DNA of 59,332 bases from NCBI RefSeq assembly GCF_018332475.1, contig NZ_BOQB01000092.1:1-59332 (forward strand), given 5' to 3'. The stretch is from Bacillus sanguinis. Its GTDB lineage: Bacteria; Bacillota; Bacilli; Bacillales; Bacillaceae_G. A program made the translations under genes and the position numbers. The notes beneath the pieces were generated by a model that was not told where the DNA came from, searched no databases, and saw nothing but the letters and a program-made list of their open reading frames with translations. Below, piece by piece: positions 1 through 7,924 of the stretch (position 1 is the stretch's first letter; each line of letters begins with the position of its first letter).

Positions 1-12
1 GCTTGCTTCTTT

Positions 13-1329
13 TTATTTTGTAGAAACTTCACCTTCAGCTTCTGTTTGCGGAATATAGTAACCGATTATACCACCGATGATTGCTGGGATAATCCAGCCG
101 ATTCCTAAGTTATAAAAAGGAATGGTGTGTACGATATTAGCAATAAAGTTTGGTATCATTTCCACATTATCAAGTGCATGAATACAGCTAATAATGAATG
201 CAGCGATCATTGCTCCGATGTAGACAGAAGGTTTACGTTTCGTATATTTATCGATAAATGATACGAAAATTAAAATGATTGTAATTGGATACAAAATGAT
301 TAATACAGGTAAGGTAATTTTAATTAATAAACTTAAGCCTAAGTTTGAAATCATGAAGCTAAAAATACAAACGTATAGTACGAGCTTTTTGTAAGAAACA
401 TTAGTTAGCACTGTTGCGAAATAGTTGGCGAATGCACTTACAACACCGATTGCTGTCGTTAAACAAGCGAAGATAATGGCGATACTTAATAAAATATTAC
501 CGCTTGTCCCAAAGAATTGGTACATAACAGTAGCTAATAGTTGACCACCGTTCTCAAATTGTCCTAGATTGCCATTTGAAGCGCCGATATAACCTAGTAG
601 GAAATAAACAATTGTTAAGAATAGAGCGGCAATGCTTCCGCAAATAATTGTATATTTCGCAATCGATTTCTTCTCTTGTATACCGTTTTGACGAATTGCA
701 TTTACAACAATTGTTGATAATACGAGAGCACCAATTGCATCTAACGTTAAAAATCCTTCAAGAAAACCTTTGAAAAATGGGATTTCTTTATAGTCACCAA
801 TAGGTTCTGCAAATGTTCCTGGTGAAAGAATCGCTTTTGTTGCCATAATTGCAATAATCCCAAGTAAAATTGGCGTTAATATTTTTCCGATATGATCTAC
901 TAATTTTGATGGATTTAATGATAAGAAGTAAACGACTGTAAAGAAAATCGCGCTAAAAATTAACATAGAATACCATTGATCTGGGAAAAGTGGTGCAATC
1001 CCAATTTCGTAAGATACAGATCCAGTTCGTGGAATAACAAATAGTGGGCCGATTGAAAGATAAATAATGATAGCGAATATTGCTGCGAATTTTGGATGAA
1101 CACGGCTTGCTAAAGTGTTGAAACTACCACCGGCAAGGGCAACAGCGACGATAGCTAGTAAAGATAAACCGACGTCTGTAATAATAAATCCTGTAATGGA
1201 AATCCACATATTTTCTCCGGAAGAAAGACCAAGAAGGGGCGGGAAAATCATATTACCAGCACCGAAGAAAACTGCGAATAGTAATAAACTAATCGAAAGT
1301 ATTTGCGCTGGTTTTAAAGTTGTACGCAT
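13..1329 (-). CDS. brnQ: Branched-chain amino acid carrier BrnQ
   Basis: A 438-residue, highly hydrophobic protein with about twelve predicted membrane segments. It resembles the LIVCS family, which imports leucine, isoleucine and valine with Na+ or H+. The N-terminal stretch with FGAGNMIFPPLLG is characteristic of BrnQ, and the length fits the family. The ATG at 1329 follows an AGGAGG site in the reverse orientation. The gene stands alone; the upstream region carries an AATTTTC half-motif that could belong to a CodY box, but this is weak. B. cereus strains usually carry several brnQ paralogues, so the exact substrate preference is inferred. Confidence 0.93.
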   Translation of the reverse strand: MRTTLKPAQILSISLLLFAVFFGAGNMIFPPLLGLSSGENMWISITGFIITDVGLSLLAIVAVALAGGSFNTLASRVHPKFAAIFAIIIYLSIGPLFVIPRTGSVSYEIGIAPLFPDQWYSMLIFSAIFFTVVYFLSLNPSKLVDHIGKILTPILLGIIAIMATKAILSPGTFAEPIGDYKEIPFFKGFLEGFLTLDAIGALVLSTIVVNAIRQNGIQEKKSIAKYTIICGSIAALFLTIVYFLLGYIGASNGNLGQFENGGQLLATVMYQFFGTSGNILLSIAIIFACLTTAIGVVSAFANYFATVLTNVSYKKLVLYVCIFSFMISNLGLSLLIKITLPVLIILYPITIILIFVSFIDKYTKRKPSVYIGAMIAAFIISCIHALDNVEMIPNFIANIVHTIPFYNLGIGWIIPAIIGGIIGYYIPQTEAEGEVSTK

Positions 1330-1515
1330 ATAAAGAAAATCCTCCTAATGAGTGTTTTTGTCGAAAATTCAAATAATTTGTCGAGTAACTGTTACTATTT
1401 TAAAGGTCTGATGACTAGAAAGCAATAGGGAATTTTGAAAAAATTAAAAAATAATACATTAAATCGAATAAATATACTATTTATATGTTTAATAGGAAGG
1501 ATTTAACTTCAAACG

Positions 1516-1549
1516 TAAAAAAAACACATATCGCTAAGATACGTGTGTT
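1516..1549 (-). terminator. Terminator of the cotJ operon
   Basis: On the reverse strand a stem (AACACACGTATC with GATATGTGTT, one bulge) is followed by a run of eight T residues. It begins directly at the cotJC stop codon. Confidence 0.7.
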
Positions 1550-2117
1550 AAAAATAAATTTTTCGATCGCGTTCTTCTTTTAAAATTTCTACAGCTTCTC
1601 GGAAACGTTGTGAATGGACAATTTCTCGTTCACGTAAAAAGCGTAAGCTATCATTTATGTCGGGATCGTCTGATTGATTAATGAGCCATTGATATGTGGC
1701 ACGTGCTTTTTCTTCAGCGGCAATATCTTCGTATAGGTCGGCAATCGGATCACCTTTAGCTTGTATATAGGTTGCAGTAAATGGAACACCGGCTGCGTTA
1801 TGATAATGAAGTGCACTATCATGATCAACATAATGAGGGTCAAGTCCAGCAGCTTTCATTTGTTCAGGAGTTGCATCTTTCGTTAGTTTATAAACCATCG
1901 TAGCAATCATTTCAAGATGCGCAAATTCTTCTGTGCCAATATCGGTAAGGAGGCCAATGACTTTATCAGGAATTGTATAACGCTGATTTAAGTAACGGAG
2001 TGCAGCAGCTAACTCTCCATCTGCACCGCCGTATTGCTCAATCAATAATTTTGCAAGCGCTGGATTACAAGTTCCTACTTTAACAGGGTATTGTAATTTT
2101 TTTTCATAAATCCACAT
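1548..2117 (-). CDS. cotJC: Spore coat protein CotJC, manganese-catalase-like
   Basis: A 189-residue protein of the manganese catalase/ferritin-like family. Ligand-type motifs are visible in the helical bundle (EEFAHLEM and EEKARATYQ). CotJC is a coat component of Bacillus spores and may detoxify peroxide; the catalytic role here is inferred from the family. The start at 2117 follows AAAGGAGAG. It is the last gene of cotJA-cotJB-cotJC, with 12 bases to cotJB, and ends in the terminator at 1516-1549. Mother-cell expression is suggested by the promoter ahead of cotJA. Confidence 0.94.
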   Translation of the reverse strand: MWIYEKKLQYPVKVGTCNPALAKLLIEQYGGADGELAAALRYLNQRYTIPDKVIGLLTDIGTEEFAHLEMIATMVYKLTKDATPEQMKAAGLDPHYVDHDSALHYHNAAGVPFTATYIQAKGDPIADLYEDIAAEEKARATYQWLINQSDDPDINDSLRFLREREIVHSQRFREAVEILKEERDRKIYF

Positions 2118-2129
2118 AGTTTCTCTCCT

Positions 2130-2405
2130 TTATATTTGCCATGGCCAAGGACCTTTACTCCATTCCCAAGGGGCATTAGAATAGCTATTTCCATACTGTT
2201 GAAGTGGTCCATATTTTTCTTCCATCTGTTGTTTTAGTACTCTTCGTTTATAGGAAAAGTCATTAAATTGGTTAATAGCTGCTGTATCGTCTGGATGGGT
2301 GTCTAAGTAAAGTGTTAGTTCGACTAGTACAAAGTCTAATTCTTGGAGATTCTCTAAAAGTCGATAATATTCTTCTGGTAGTGGCTGGTTCACGTCAGTC
2401 GTCAC
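2130..2405 (-). CDS. cotJB: Spore coat protein CotJB
   Basis: A 91-residue small coat protein rich in aromatic residues, ending in a Trp/Pro-rich tail. It contains the CotJB-type segment [19 protein letters not shown]. It is needed with CotJA and CotJC for coat assembly in B. subtilis. It starts with GTG and overlaps the cotJA stop by four bases (GTGA), which indicates translational coupling; its own ribosome site is poor. No enzymatic function is expected. Confidence 0.93.
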   Translation of the reverse strand: MTTDVNQPLPEEYYRLLENLQELDFVLVELTLYLDTHPDDTAAINQFNDFSYKRRVLKQQMEEKYGPLQQYGNSYSNAPWEWSKGPWPWQI

Positions 2406-2617
2406 CGCCCTTTTTTATAAGGATTTTCGTAATAGTCATAAAAAACAGGCCATAAAGTTCCTTTTTGTAGTGCTTCTTTCGGTGAGAATTGTGGCAAATT
2501 TGGCGGTTGAAAACCTAAATATAAATTAGGAGGGGTAGAGTAATATTTTTTACCAATAGGAGGACAAGGATCTTGAGGACTATGATATGGCACATATGAT
2601 TTCATATATTTATCCAT
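2402..2617 (-). CDS. cotJA: Spore coat associated protein CotJA
   Basis: A 71-residue Pro/Tyr-rich protein of the CotJA family ([19 protein letters not shown] segment). It is the first gene of the cotJ operon. The ATG at 2617 follows a GGGAGG ribosome site. A sigma-E-like promoter lies just upstream on the same strand. CotJA recruits or stabilises CotJC in the inner coat in B. subtilis; the same is assumed here from operon order and similarity. Confidence 0.93.
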   Translation of the reverse strand: MDKYMKSYVPYHSPQDPCPPIGKKYYSTPPNLYLGFQPPNLPQFSPKEALQKGTLWPVFYDYYENPYKKGR

Positions 2618-2650
2618 TAATAAACCTCCCTATATTCTTCATCACTACGT

Positions 2651-2680
2651 ATTGTATTCAGACATAATAGGCATTTATGA
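2651..2680 (-). promoter_or_regulatory. Sigma-E-like promoter of cotJ
   Basis: Read on the reverse strand, TCATAAA and AATACAAT are separated by 15 bases. This is close to the sigma-E consensus (KMATATT, 13-15 bases, CATACAMT). In B. subtilis the cotJ operon is sigma-E dependent, which agrees. Confidence 0.55.
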
Positions 2681-2711
2681 CACATATAAAAAGGTAATAG
2701 GTACAGGGGGA

Positions 2712-3071
2712 ATGAATGTGGGGCAATGTATTGTATTAGAAGTGAAGAACTTAAAGGAAACTTTGTATTTTTATGAAGGGATTTTAGGAATTAAACCTAG
2801 TTTAGAAAGACCTCAATTAGATGTAACAGGGGTTTGGTATGATGCTGATTCAACGAGAATTAGTTTTGTCATGAATCGCATGTTAGGTGGGCGGGAAAAA
2901 AGTGTTACAGATTCATGTGAGGTTTTAACATTTACGATTTCTAACATAGAGAAATTGAAAAAGAAGCTAGCGTTTTATGAAATTTTATATACAGAAAATG
3001 AATGTGCGAGGAGTATTGTAGTACAAGACCCAGATGGATATAAACTTCAAGTGGTAGAGAAGGATGAATAA
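2712..3071 (+). CDS. VOC/glyoxalase-fold small protein
   Basis: About 118-120 residues with a vicinal-oxygen-chelate fold: an N-terminal strand, the KETLYFYEGILGIKP segment typical of these proteins, and a C-terminal DPDGYKLQVVE strand. Substrate unknown; the family covers glyoxalase I, bleomycin-binding proteins and dioxygenases. Two starts compete: ATG at 2712, almost touching GGGGG at 2706-2710, and GTG at 2718, which has a better seven-base spacing. An ATG at 2652 lies in the cotJ promoter and is unlikely. The gene diverges from cotJ and sits 14 bases or fewer from the DUF2935 gene, so the two are probably cotranscribed. Confidence 0.8.
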   Translation: MNVGQCIVLEVKNLKETLYFYEGILGIKPSLERPQLDVTGVWYDADSTRISFVMNRMLGGREKSVTDSCEVLTFTISNIEKLKKKLAFYEILYTENECARSIVVQDPDGYKLQVVEKDE

Positions 3072-3085
3072 ACGGAGGGGATTTG

Positions 3086-3865
3086 GTGGAGAGAAATTAT
3101 GAAGAAAGTGCGTTGTTTGAGCATCAATTTTGGCTAAAAGTACTGAGTGATCATGCGCAATTTTTACTTGATGCGTTAGCTCCAAAGGAAAAAGAAGATA
3201 TAAAAAAAGCTACTTATTTTGTTGAGCTATTTACGAATCTGTTAAATAAAGTTCGTAATGTGAATCTCGTGGCATTTTCCAAAGAGGCGGAACAAGCAGC
3301 TAAGGAGATTCGGACGTTTAAATTAAATATTATACAGAAACAGTTGGAAGGGAAAATTACAATTCATTTTACGCCAACTTTTATTAATCATATGGTAAAC
3401 GAAGTGGAAGAGTATATAACGGTTTTAGAGTTTTTGAAGAAGGGGGAAGTTCCACCTGTTTTTCATGAACTGCATTATCATCTCGTTTGGTTAACGGATG
3501 CGGCAGGTCATGCGGGCTCTATTTCTGGTGGGCTAGATCTTGTTGAAAAAAGGTTGAAAGAGAAAAGTGAAGAATTCGAGAAGCACTTTGAACAATTTTA
3601 TTTGAAGGCAGTTGAAATGACGGGGTATTTAAGAACAGAGCTTCATCATTTTCCTGCATTAAAGAAGTTTACAAAAGATGTTTCACTTGAACTAAAATTA
3701 TTTTCACATTTTTTACATGAAGTTGAAGAATTGGAGTTATCAAATGAAATATTAAGTGCATTATCAGCAAGAATGGCAGATCATATGGCAAGAGAGGAAT
3801 GTTATTATTTATTAAAATTAGCCCAATCATCTGGACTCGAAATGCCGAAATGTAATCCGCTTTAA
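3086..3865 (+). CDS. DUF2935 family protein
   Basis: A 259-residue, mainly helical protein that looks like the DUF2935 family, which has two similar helical-bundle halves. His-rich pairs recur (FEHQFWLKVLSDHAQF near the N terminus, HELHYHLVWLTDAAGHAG in the middle, MADHMAREE near the C terminus), suggesting a hemerythrin-like metal site; that is inference. The GTG at 3086 is preferred over the TTG at 3083 because it lies seven bases after GGAGG. It follows the VOC gene closely and ends at a shared terminator with ku. Biological function unknown. Confidence 0.8.
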   Translation: MERNYEESALFEHQFWLKVLSDHAQFLLDALAPKEKEDIKKATYFVELFTNLLNKVRNVNLVAFSKEAEQAAKEIRTFKLNIIQKQLEGKITIHFTPTFINHMVNEVEEYITVLEFLKKGEVPPVFHELHYHLVWLTDAAGHAGSISGGLDLVEKRLKEKSEEFEKHFEQFYLKAVEMTGYLRTELHHFPALKKFTKDVSLELKLFSHFLHEVEELELSNEILSALSARMADHMAREECYYLLKLAQSSGLEMPKCNPL

Positions 3866-3901
3866 AGAAAAAGAGGTCAATTTTATTTGGCCTCTTTTTC
3901 T
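3866..3901. terminator. Bidirectional terminator between DUF2935 gene and ku
   Basis: AAAAAGAGGTCAA and TTGGCCTCTTTTT pair around TTTTA, with A and T tracts on the two sides. It lies between two convergent genes and overlaps the ku stop. Confidence 0.8.
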
Positions 3902-4695
3902 GTTTTATTGTCTCTTTTTATTTTTGCTTGTTCAATACTTGCCTGTAATGTCTCCATAATATTGATGATGTTTGGAGCAGGAGAGATGGTTTCCGTTTTT
4001 TCTTGTTCTTCAATTTTATTTTCGATTAATTCGGTAAGAGCTTCTTTATATTCGTCTGTATATAACTCTTGTTCGAAAGGGTTTGTAAGATGGTGAATTA
4101 AGTTGATTGCTGCGGTGAGTTCTTGTTTTTGAATCGGATAATTTTCGTTACTTGGTAAGTTAGGTATATTTGTTATATCGCGAATTTCATTAGGATAGTG
4201 AATAGTTTGCAACATAAGCCCATCTTCAAAGTTACGGATAATAGCTAAATGTTGTTTTTTTCTAATGGAAATATGGATAAGACCAAGTTTATTCGTACGT
4301 TCAAGAGCTTCTTTTAATAATAAATACGATTTTTCGTGTCCTGGAGTAGGACCTATAAAATAAGAACGATCATAGAGAACAGAATCAATTTCGTTATTTT
4401 GGATAAAAGATATAATACGAATAGATCGTGGTTCGTGAGCTTTTTGCAACGCAGATAATTCTTTTTCATCCATAATAATGTACTTATGAGGTGCGTATTC
4501 ATAGGCTTTTACAATATCTTTATCATCAATTTCTTCATCCGTACAATCAGGAGCGAATTTTTTATATTTAATAGGTGTTAAGCATTCTTTATGAAGGCTT
4601 AAAAATTTTATATCGTTTTCTTCTACAGCGCTATATAGTTTAATTCCTATATTTAATAGTCCAAGTGAAAGTGCACCTTTCCATACGGTATGCAA
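3883..4695 (-). CDS. ku: Non-homologous end-joining protein Ku
   Basis: A 270-residue bacterial Ku homologue (YkoV type). It opens with MHTVWKGALSLGLLNIGIKL, matching the family signature, and runs through the ring-forming Ku core; the C-terminal tail is charged and Lys-rich, as needed for DNA ends and LigD. Bacterial Ku homodimers thread onto double-strand breaks and recruit the ligase LigD, which matters for spores that have only one chromosome copy. No ligD is beside it in this window, so the partner must lie elsewhere. The ATG at 4695 follows GGAGAGG. Confidence 0.93.
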   Translation of the reverse strand: MHTVWKGALSLGLLNIGIKLYSAVEENDIKFLSLHKECLTPIKYKKFAPDCTDEEIDDKDIVKAYEYAPHKYIIMDEKELSALQKAHEPRSIRIISFIQNNEIDSVLYDRSYFIGPTPGHEKSYLLLKEALERTNKLGLIHISIRKKQHLAIIRNFEDGLMLQTIHYPNEIRDITNIPNLPSNENYPIQKQELTAAINLIHHLTNPFEQELYTDEYKEALTELIENKIEEQEKTETISPAPNIINIMETLQASIEQAKIKRDNKTEKEAK

Positions 4696-4813
4696 ATGAA
4701 ACCTCTCCTTTCATTCAAAAATGATTATGTATATTATGAGATAGTAAGAAATTTCCTATACGTTTTTTGTTTTTACGGAAGGTTAAGCAGGAGGGATTGG
4801 GATATAAAATATA

Positions 4814-4853
4814 TTGACAAGCCCTCCAAAATATTTTAATGTGATTGTATAAA
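4814..4853 (+). promoter_or_regulatory. Candidate promoter of the yybP-ykoY leader
   Basis: TTGACA at 4814-4819 is a consensus -35 and TATAAA at 4848-4853 a good -10, but they are 28 bases apart, so they do not form one promoter. TTGACA could use TTTAAT at 4835-4840 (15 bases), or TATAAA could use a weak -35 (TCCAAA, 17 bases). The start site is unresolved. Confidence 0.35.
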
Positions 4854-4864
4854 ATTGTGTATAT

Positions 4865-4975
4865 AAAGGGGAGTAACTTATTACAGTAAAGTCGTCATTA
4901 CAGGGAGAAACCCTCGGCTTTATTGGCAACGTTTCGTTGTTAGTGAGACCTTTACCAGCAATGGTAAAGGCCCCT
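4865..4975 (+). ncRNA. yybP-ykoY (Mn2+-sensing) riboswitch aptamer
   Basis: The sequence carries the conserved landmarks of the yybP-ykoY RNA in order: AAAGGGGAGTA, then AAAGTCGTCATTAC, a GGGAGAAACCC hairpin, GGCTTTATTGGCA, and TTAGTGAGACCTTTACC, closed by a GGTAAAGGCCCCTT segment. This family binds Mn2+ and usually switches on manganese exporters or related membrane genes. Here it precedes a DUF1232 gene and dedA. The terminator that follows can be blocked by ATGGTAAAGG in the aptamer 3' end pairing with CCCTTACCAT in the terminator, a plausible switch. Confidence 0.85.
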
Positions 4976-4987
4976 TCTTGTCTTTTT

Positions 4988-5022
4988 TAGGACCCTTACC
5001 ATATTTGGTAGGGTCCTTTTTG
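4988..5022 (+). terminator. Riboswitch expression-platform terminator
   Basis: AGGACCCTTACCA pairs with TGGTAGGGTCCT around a short loop and is followed by TTTTT. It lies between the aptamer and the DUF1232 start. Confidence 0.8.
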
Positions 5023-5046
5023 TATACAAAGAGAGGAGAAATAAAA

Positions 5047-5328
5047 ATGAAAAAACTTATTAGTAGATTAAGAGTTGTATTTCATGTTCGCCGTTTCGTT
5101 CCATTCCTATTTGACTTTTTTACTTCAAAAGAGGTTTCAATAAAGAAGAAAATCTTATCCGTTGCTTTTTTAGTTGGTTATGTAGCGATGCCGCTCGATT
5201 TAATTCCAGACTTCTTACCGTTTATCGGTATTTTAGATGATATTGGAATTGTGTTGTTTATTTTGAACCGAATTGTCAAAATGGCGCCAGTGCAATTGCA
5301 AGAAAAGCATAATGTAAATATCGGATAG
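5047..5328 (+). CDS. DUF1232 (YkvA-like) membrane protein
   Basis: A 93-residue protein with the DUF1232 core, AMPLDLIPDFLPFIGILDDIG, in an amphipathic/membrane helical pair. The upstream ATG-like extension to 4978 lies in the terminator and is discarded; the ATG at 5047 follows GAGAGGAG. It is controlled by the yybP-ykoY leader and forms a unit with dedA 11 bases downstream. The DedA plus 93-residue DUF1232 pair is also what flanks the described ena1 cluster in B. cereus. Molecular role unknown; a link with Mn2+ homeostasis is inferred from the riboswitch. Confidence 0.88.
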   Translation: MKKLISRLRVVFHVRRFVPFLFDFFTSKEVSIKKKILSVAFLVGYVAMPLDLIPDFLPFIGILDDIGIVLFILNRIVKMAPVQLQEKHNVNIG

Positions 5329-5339
5329 GAGTTAAAAAT

Positions 5340-5945
5340 ATGGAGCAAATTATTTTAGATATAATTGAGTTTTTAAAGCAGTTTTCTTATTTTGGAGTTG
5401 TACTAGCTTTAACGTTTGAATTTATTCCAGCAGAAGTCGTTTTGCCTATGGTTGGATATTGGGTGTATGAGGGAGATATGAATTTTTGGCTAGCTGTATT
5501 AGCTGGGACACTTGGCGGAACGACAGGACCATTAACGTTATACGCACTCGGTTATTACGGTGGTCGTCCTCTATTAATAAAATACGGGAAATACTTCTTT
5601 ATTAAAGAAGAACAAATTCAAAAAGCAGATGATTTCTTTGAGAAATATGGACCAGTTGTAGCATTTGTTGGACGCTTTGTACCTGGTGTTCGAACGCTTA
5701 TTTCTGTTCCATGTGGTATGGCGAAAATGAACATATGGAAATTTAGCATCTATACATTTGTAGCAATGTTCCCGTTAACGACTTTATATGTCTATTTTGG
5801 AATGAAATTAGGTCCGCATTGGGAAAAAGCGGCGGATGTTGTGGGGCAATATATGTTACCGATACTAGGAGGCGTTCTGCTTATCGTGGCTAGTATCTTT
5901 GTCTATAAATATATGAAAAAAAGAAAAAAAACGGAATCTATCTAG
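5340..5945 (+). CDS. DedA family membrane protein
   Basis: A 201-residue DedA/SNARE-associated family protein with about five membrane segments. It has the family motif around FVGRFVPGVRTLISVPCGMAKMN and the N-terminal EFIPAEVVLPMVGYW segment. DedA proteins flip undecaprenyl phosphate or phosphatidyl lipids; which one is used here cannot be read from sequence. It follows the DUF1232 gene and shares its riboswitch-controlled transcript. The ena1A gene starts about 100 bases downstream. Confidence 0.9.
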   Translation: MEQIILDIIEFLKQFSYFGVVLALTFEFIPAEVVLPMVGYWVYEGDMNFWLAVLAGTLGGTTGPLTLYALGYYGGRPLLIKYGKYFFIKEEQIQKADDFFEKYGPVVAFVGRFVPGVRTLISVPCGMAKMNIWKFSIYTFVAMFPLTTLYVYFGMKLGPHWEKAADVVGQYMLPILGGVLLIVASIFVYKYMKKRKKTESI

Positions 5946-6043
5946 TCATTTGAATATTTTTTGAAAATAGATGAATAGTACAGGCAAAAGACTCTAAAGG
6001 ACATACACATATAGGGAATATAAAAGAGAGAGGGGAAACAACT

Positions 6044-6412
6044 ATGTCTTGTGAGTGCTCAGGGACAGCATTAACTTGCTGTCCAGATAAAAATTATGTA
6101 CAAGATAAAGTGTGTAGTCCGTGGTCTGCTACTGTAGTTGCAACAGCAATTGATAATGTTCTCTATACAAATAATATTAGCCAAAACGTAGTGGGTACTG
6201 GTTTTGTTAAATATGATGTTGGTCCAGGTCCAATTACTGTAGAAGCTCTTGATTCTGCTGGGGCTACAATTGATACACAAACATTAAACCCCGGAACTAG
6301 TATTGCTTTTACGTATCGCCGCTTTGATAGTATACAAGTTGTGTTACCTGCAACACCTGCTGGAACGTATCAAGGAGAATTTTGTATTACAACACGTTAT
6401 CCACTTTCATAG
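6044..6412 (+). CDS. ena1A: Endospore appendage subunit, Ena1A-like
   Basis: A 122-residue DUF3992 protein. The flexible N-terminal connector contains a CysCys pair (TALTCCPDK), followed by VQDKVC and a beta-jellyroll-like body ending in GEFCITTRYPLS. In Ena1 (S-type) fibres the N-terminal cysteines crosslink to cysteines of neighbouring subunits, which makes the pili extremely stable. The C-terminal TYRRFDSIQV segment is shared with Ena1B. It lies 20 bases ahead of the next paralogue and after dedA, the known location. CATACACA at 6002-6009 resembles a mother-cell sigma-factor -10. Naming as A versus B follows gene order. Confidence 0.85.
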   Translation: MSCECSGTALTCCPDKNYVQDKVCSPWSATVVATAIDNVLYTNNISQNVVGTGFVKYDVGPGPITVEALDSAGATIDTQTLNPGTSIAFTYRRFDSIQVVLPATPAGTYQGEFCITTRYPLS

Positions 6413-6432
6413 CAGAATAGGAGAGGATCAAG

Positions 6433-6777
6433 ATGGGAATAAGAAGTTCCAGTTTGTCTTGTTGTTCGAGTAAAACGCTTGTGCAAGATCAAGTATGTAC
6501 AGACTGGTCTATTACAGGTGCTGGTACTCAAATTGTATATACAAATAATATCACGCAAGAAGTATATGGTTCAGGATACGTGAAATATGATGTAGGAGCT
6601 GCTCCGATTACAGTTGACTTTTTAGTAGGTGCAACAGTAGTTGACACAATTACTGTACAACCACAAAGTAGTGGTACTTTCACTGTCCGATATTTTACGA
6701 CTGTTCGAATTACTACGACAGGAACAACTGTTAATCAAGGAGAGTTTTGTATTACTGTACGTTATCCGATTTCATAA
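6433..6777 (+). CDS. ena1B: Endospore appendage subunit, Ena1B-like
   Basis: A 114-residue DUF3992 protein, paralogous to the preceding gene. Cys10 and Cys11 lie in the N-terminal connector, Cys22 in VQDQVC, and a fourth Cys in the C-terminal GEFCITVRYPIS; these are the positions used for inter-subunit disulfides in Ena1B. The intervening TNNITQEVYGSGYVKYD segment aligns well with Ena1A. The ATG at 6433 follows AGGAGAGG. It is cotranscribed with ena1A and terminated at 6781-6808. It likely encodes a main subunit of the long S-type fibres on the spore surface. Confidence 0.86.
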   Translation: MGIRSSSLSCCSSKTLVQDQVCTDWSITGAGTQIVYTNNITQEVYGSGYVKYDVGAAPITVDFLVGATVVDTITVQPQSSGTFTVRYFTTVRITTTGTTVNQGEFCITVRYPIS

Positions 6778-6780
6778 AAA

Positions 6781-6808
6781 AGCATACCATAAATGGCATG
6801 CTTTTTTT
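6781..6808 (+). terminator. Terminator of ena1A-ena1B
   Basis: AGCATACCAT pairs with ATGGCATGCT (one G-U pair) around AA and is followed by seven T residues. Confidence 0.85.
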
Positions 6809-6838
6809 AATTGAGAAAGTAATAAAATTGGTATTCTA

Positions 6839-7099
6839 TCATGCCTTTCGAGAGGACTCCCACCTCTAAACGTAAGTGAACGTGATGGAGAAAATGACCA
6901 AAATACAACTTTTTCAGGAAAACGAATAAAGCGCGGCATATATCGTTCAGCAAATAAAACTTTAATTCATGCAGATGTAAATGCTGCGGCTAACATTTTA
7001 CGAAAAGTAATCCCAAATGCATGGAAAAATGGGATAGAGGGGTTAGGCGTGAAACAGCTCGCTAATGTGTTAACTCTCCTGACGTTAATCGTCCGTTAG
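6839..7099 (+). pseudogene. C-terminal remnant of a TnpB (IS200/IS605-type) protein
   Basis: An open frame without a start, read from about 6839 to the TAG at 7097-7099, encodes the end of a TnpB protein: FSGKRIKRGIYRSANKTL, then the RuvC-III-type segment IHADVNAAANILRKV and a short tail. The zinc-finger, RuvC-I and RuvC-II parts and any tnpA or left end are missing, so the element is dead as a transposase or nuclease gene. It sits directly behind the ena1AB terminator and in front of ena1C. The sense-strand RNA over its 3' end would correspond to the omega-RNA region of an active element. Confidence 0.82.
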
Positions 7100-7153
7100 A
7101 TCGGAACGTTAGAAACCCCCACTTCAAGCTTTTCTAAGTGGGGGAGTGTTCAT
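7100..7153 (+). mobile_element. Right end of the IS200/IS605-type relic
   Basis: CCCCCACTT (7116-7124) and AAGTGGGGG (7136-7144) form a perfect nine-base hairpin with an 11-base loop, followed by AGTGTTCAT. A subterminal hairpin just after tnpB is the usual right end of these elements and the 3' scaffold of omega-RNA. The ena1C stop codon (TCA on this strand) lies within the final TTCAT. Confidence 0.7.
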
Positions 7154-7575
7154 AAGCAACATGTAAATTGGCAACAGTACTTGCCTTCTAAATATAGTGA
7201 AGGATTACTTTGTATATTAATAATACTGACTGATTGTAAGTCTTTTCCTGTGTAAGATATTGTATTGCCGGGAAACACAGTAAAAATATTGGTTATTGCT
7301 CCAACGATTTGAATTGTAATTGCTTCTGTGCTGCTAGTACTATTGTAAACCGAGACAGTGCCTGATATAAGTAGTATCCCATCACTTTGCCACAGTATCA
7401 TTGATTGTAGTGCATCTTTGGTAGAGGGAATGGTGTTGTTCGTTATGAGGAAATTCCCTGCAAATTCATTTGTTACTCGCTCACAACTTGGATTTGGAGG
7501 AGGGGGCGGTGGACAAGGATCTGGACAAATGATAGATAAAGGAGCGAAACAGCCAATATTTTTTTTATTCTTCAA
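7150..7575 (-). CDS. ena1C: Endospore appendage protein, Ena1C-like
   Basis: A 141-residue DUF3992 protein convergent to ena1AB. It has a Pro-rich stretch ([12 protein letters not shown]), the ITNNTIPS beta segment and a C terminus with CysCys pairs ([10 protein letters not shown]). Ena1C is needed for S-type appendage formation and may act at the base or in assembly; this is known for the family and not shown here. The TTG at 7575 follows AAAGGAGG at seven bases and is preferred over the ATG 51 bases upstream. Its last codons and stop abut the right end of the TnpB relic, so the extreme C terminus may have been altered. Confidence 0.75.
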   Translation of the reverse strand: MKNKKNIGCFAPLSIICPDPCPPPPPPNPSCERVTNEFAGNFLITNNTIPSTKDALQSMILWQSDGILLISGTVSVYNSTSSTEAITIQIVGAITNIFTVFPGNTISYTGKDLQSVSIINIQSNPSLYLEGKYCCQFTCCL

Positions 7576-7924
7576 TACAACCCCTCCTTTTAAGTTGTCT
7601 TTTACTACTATTAAATGTAAAAGCATGGCCGATGTGTTAAAAAAGAAGGAAATATTAAAAATTAAAATTGTCTAATAGGCTTAAACCTTAACTTATCATT
7701 AGTGTTATAGAAAAGATTATATGTGAATAGTCATAGGAAAAGAATGATCAGACTCTTTTAGACAAAAGGTGGTTGTATACAAGTACGAGGAATGTTGGAC
7801 TTAACCTCTAATTAACTGTATATTTACAAAAATCTAATAAAATTCATTTGTTATTTAAACGACATTAACATGTTTTAGATAAAATAGCCCTTGTAATGAA
7901 TCAATTATTATGAGGAGGATTCAC
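7576..7924. other. Intergenic region between ena1C and the phosphoesterase gene
   Basis: This 349-base AT-rich gap must hold the divergent promoters of ena1C and the metallophosphoesterase gene. No confident promoter, terminator, small ORF or structured RNA was recognised. Confidence 0.5.

Noticed and set aside
1330-1515. Riboswitch or T-box upstream of brnQ
   Set aside because: No conserved T-box or SAM/lysine blocks are visible; only a weak CodY-like half-motif.
6839-7099. Functional TnpB nuclease gene
   Set aside because: Only the C-terminal end remains; the RuvC-I and RuvC-II parts and start are gone.
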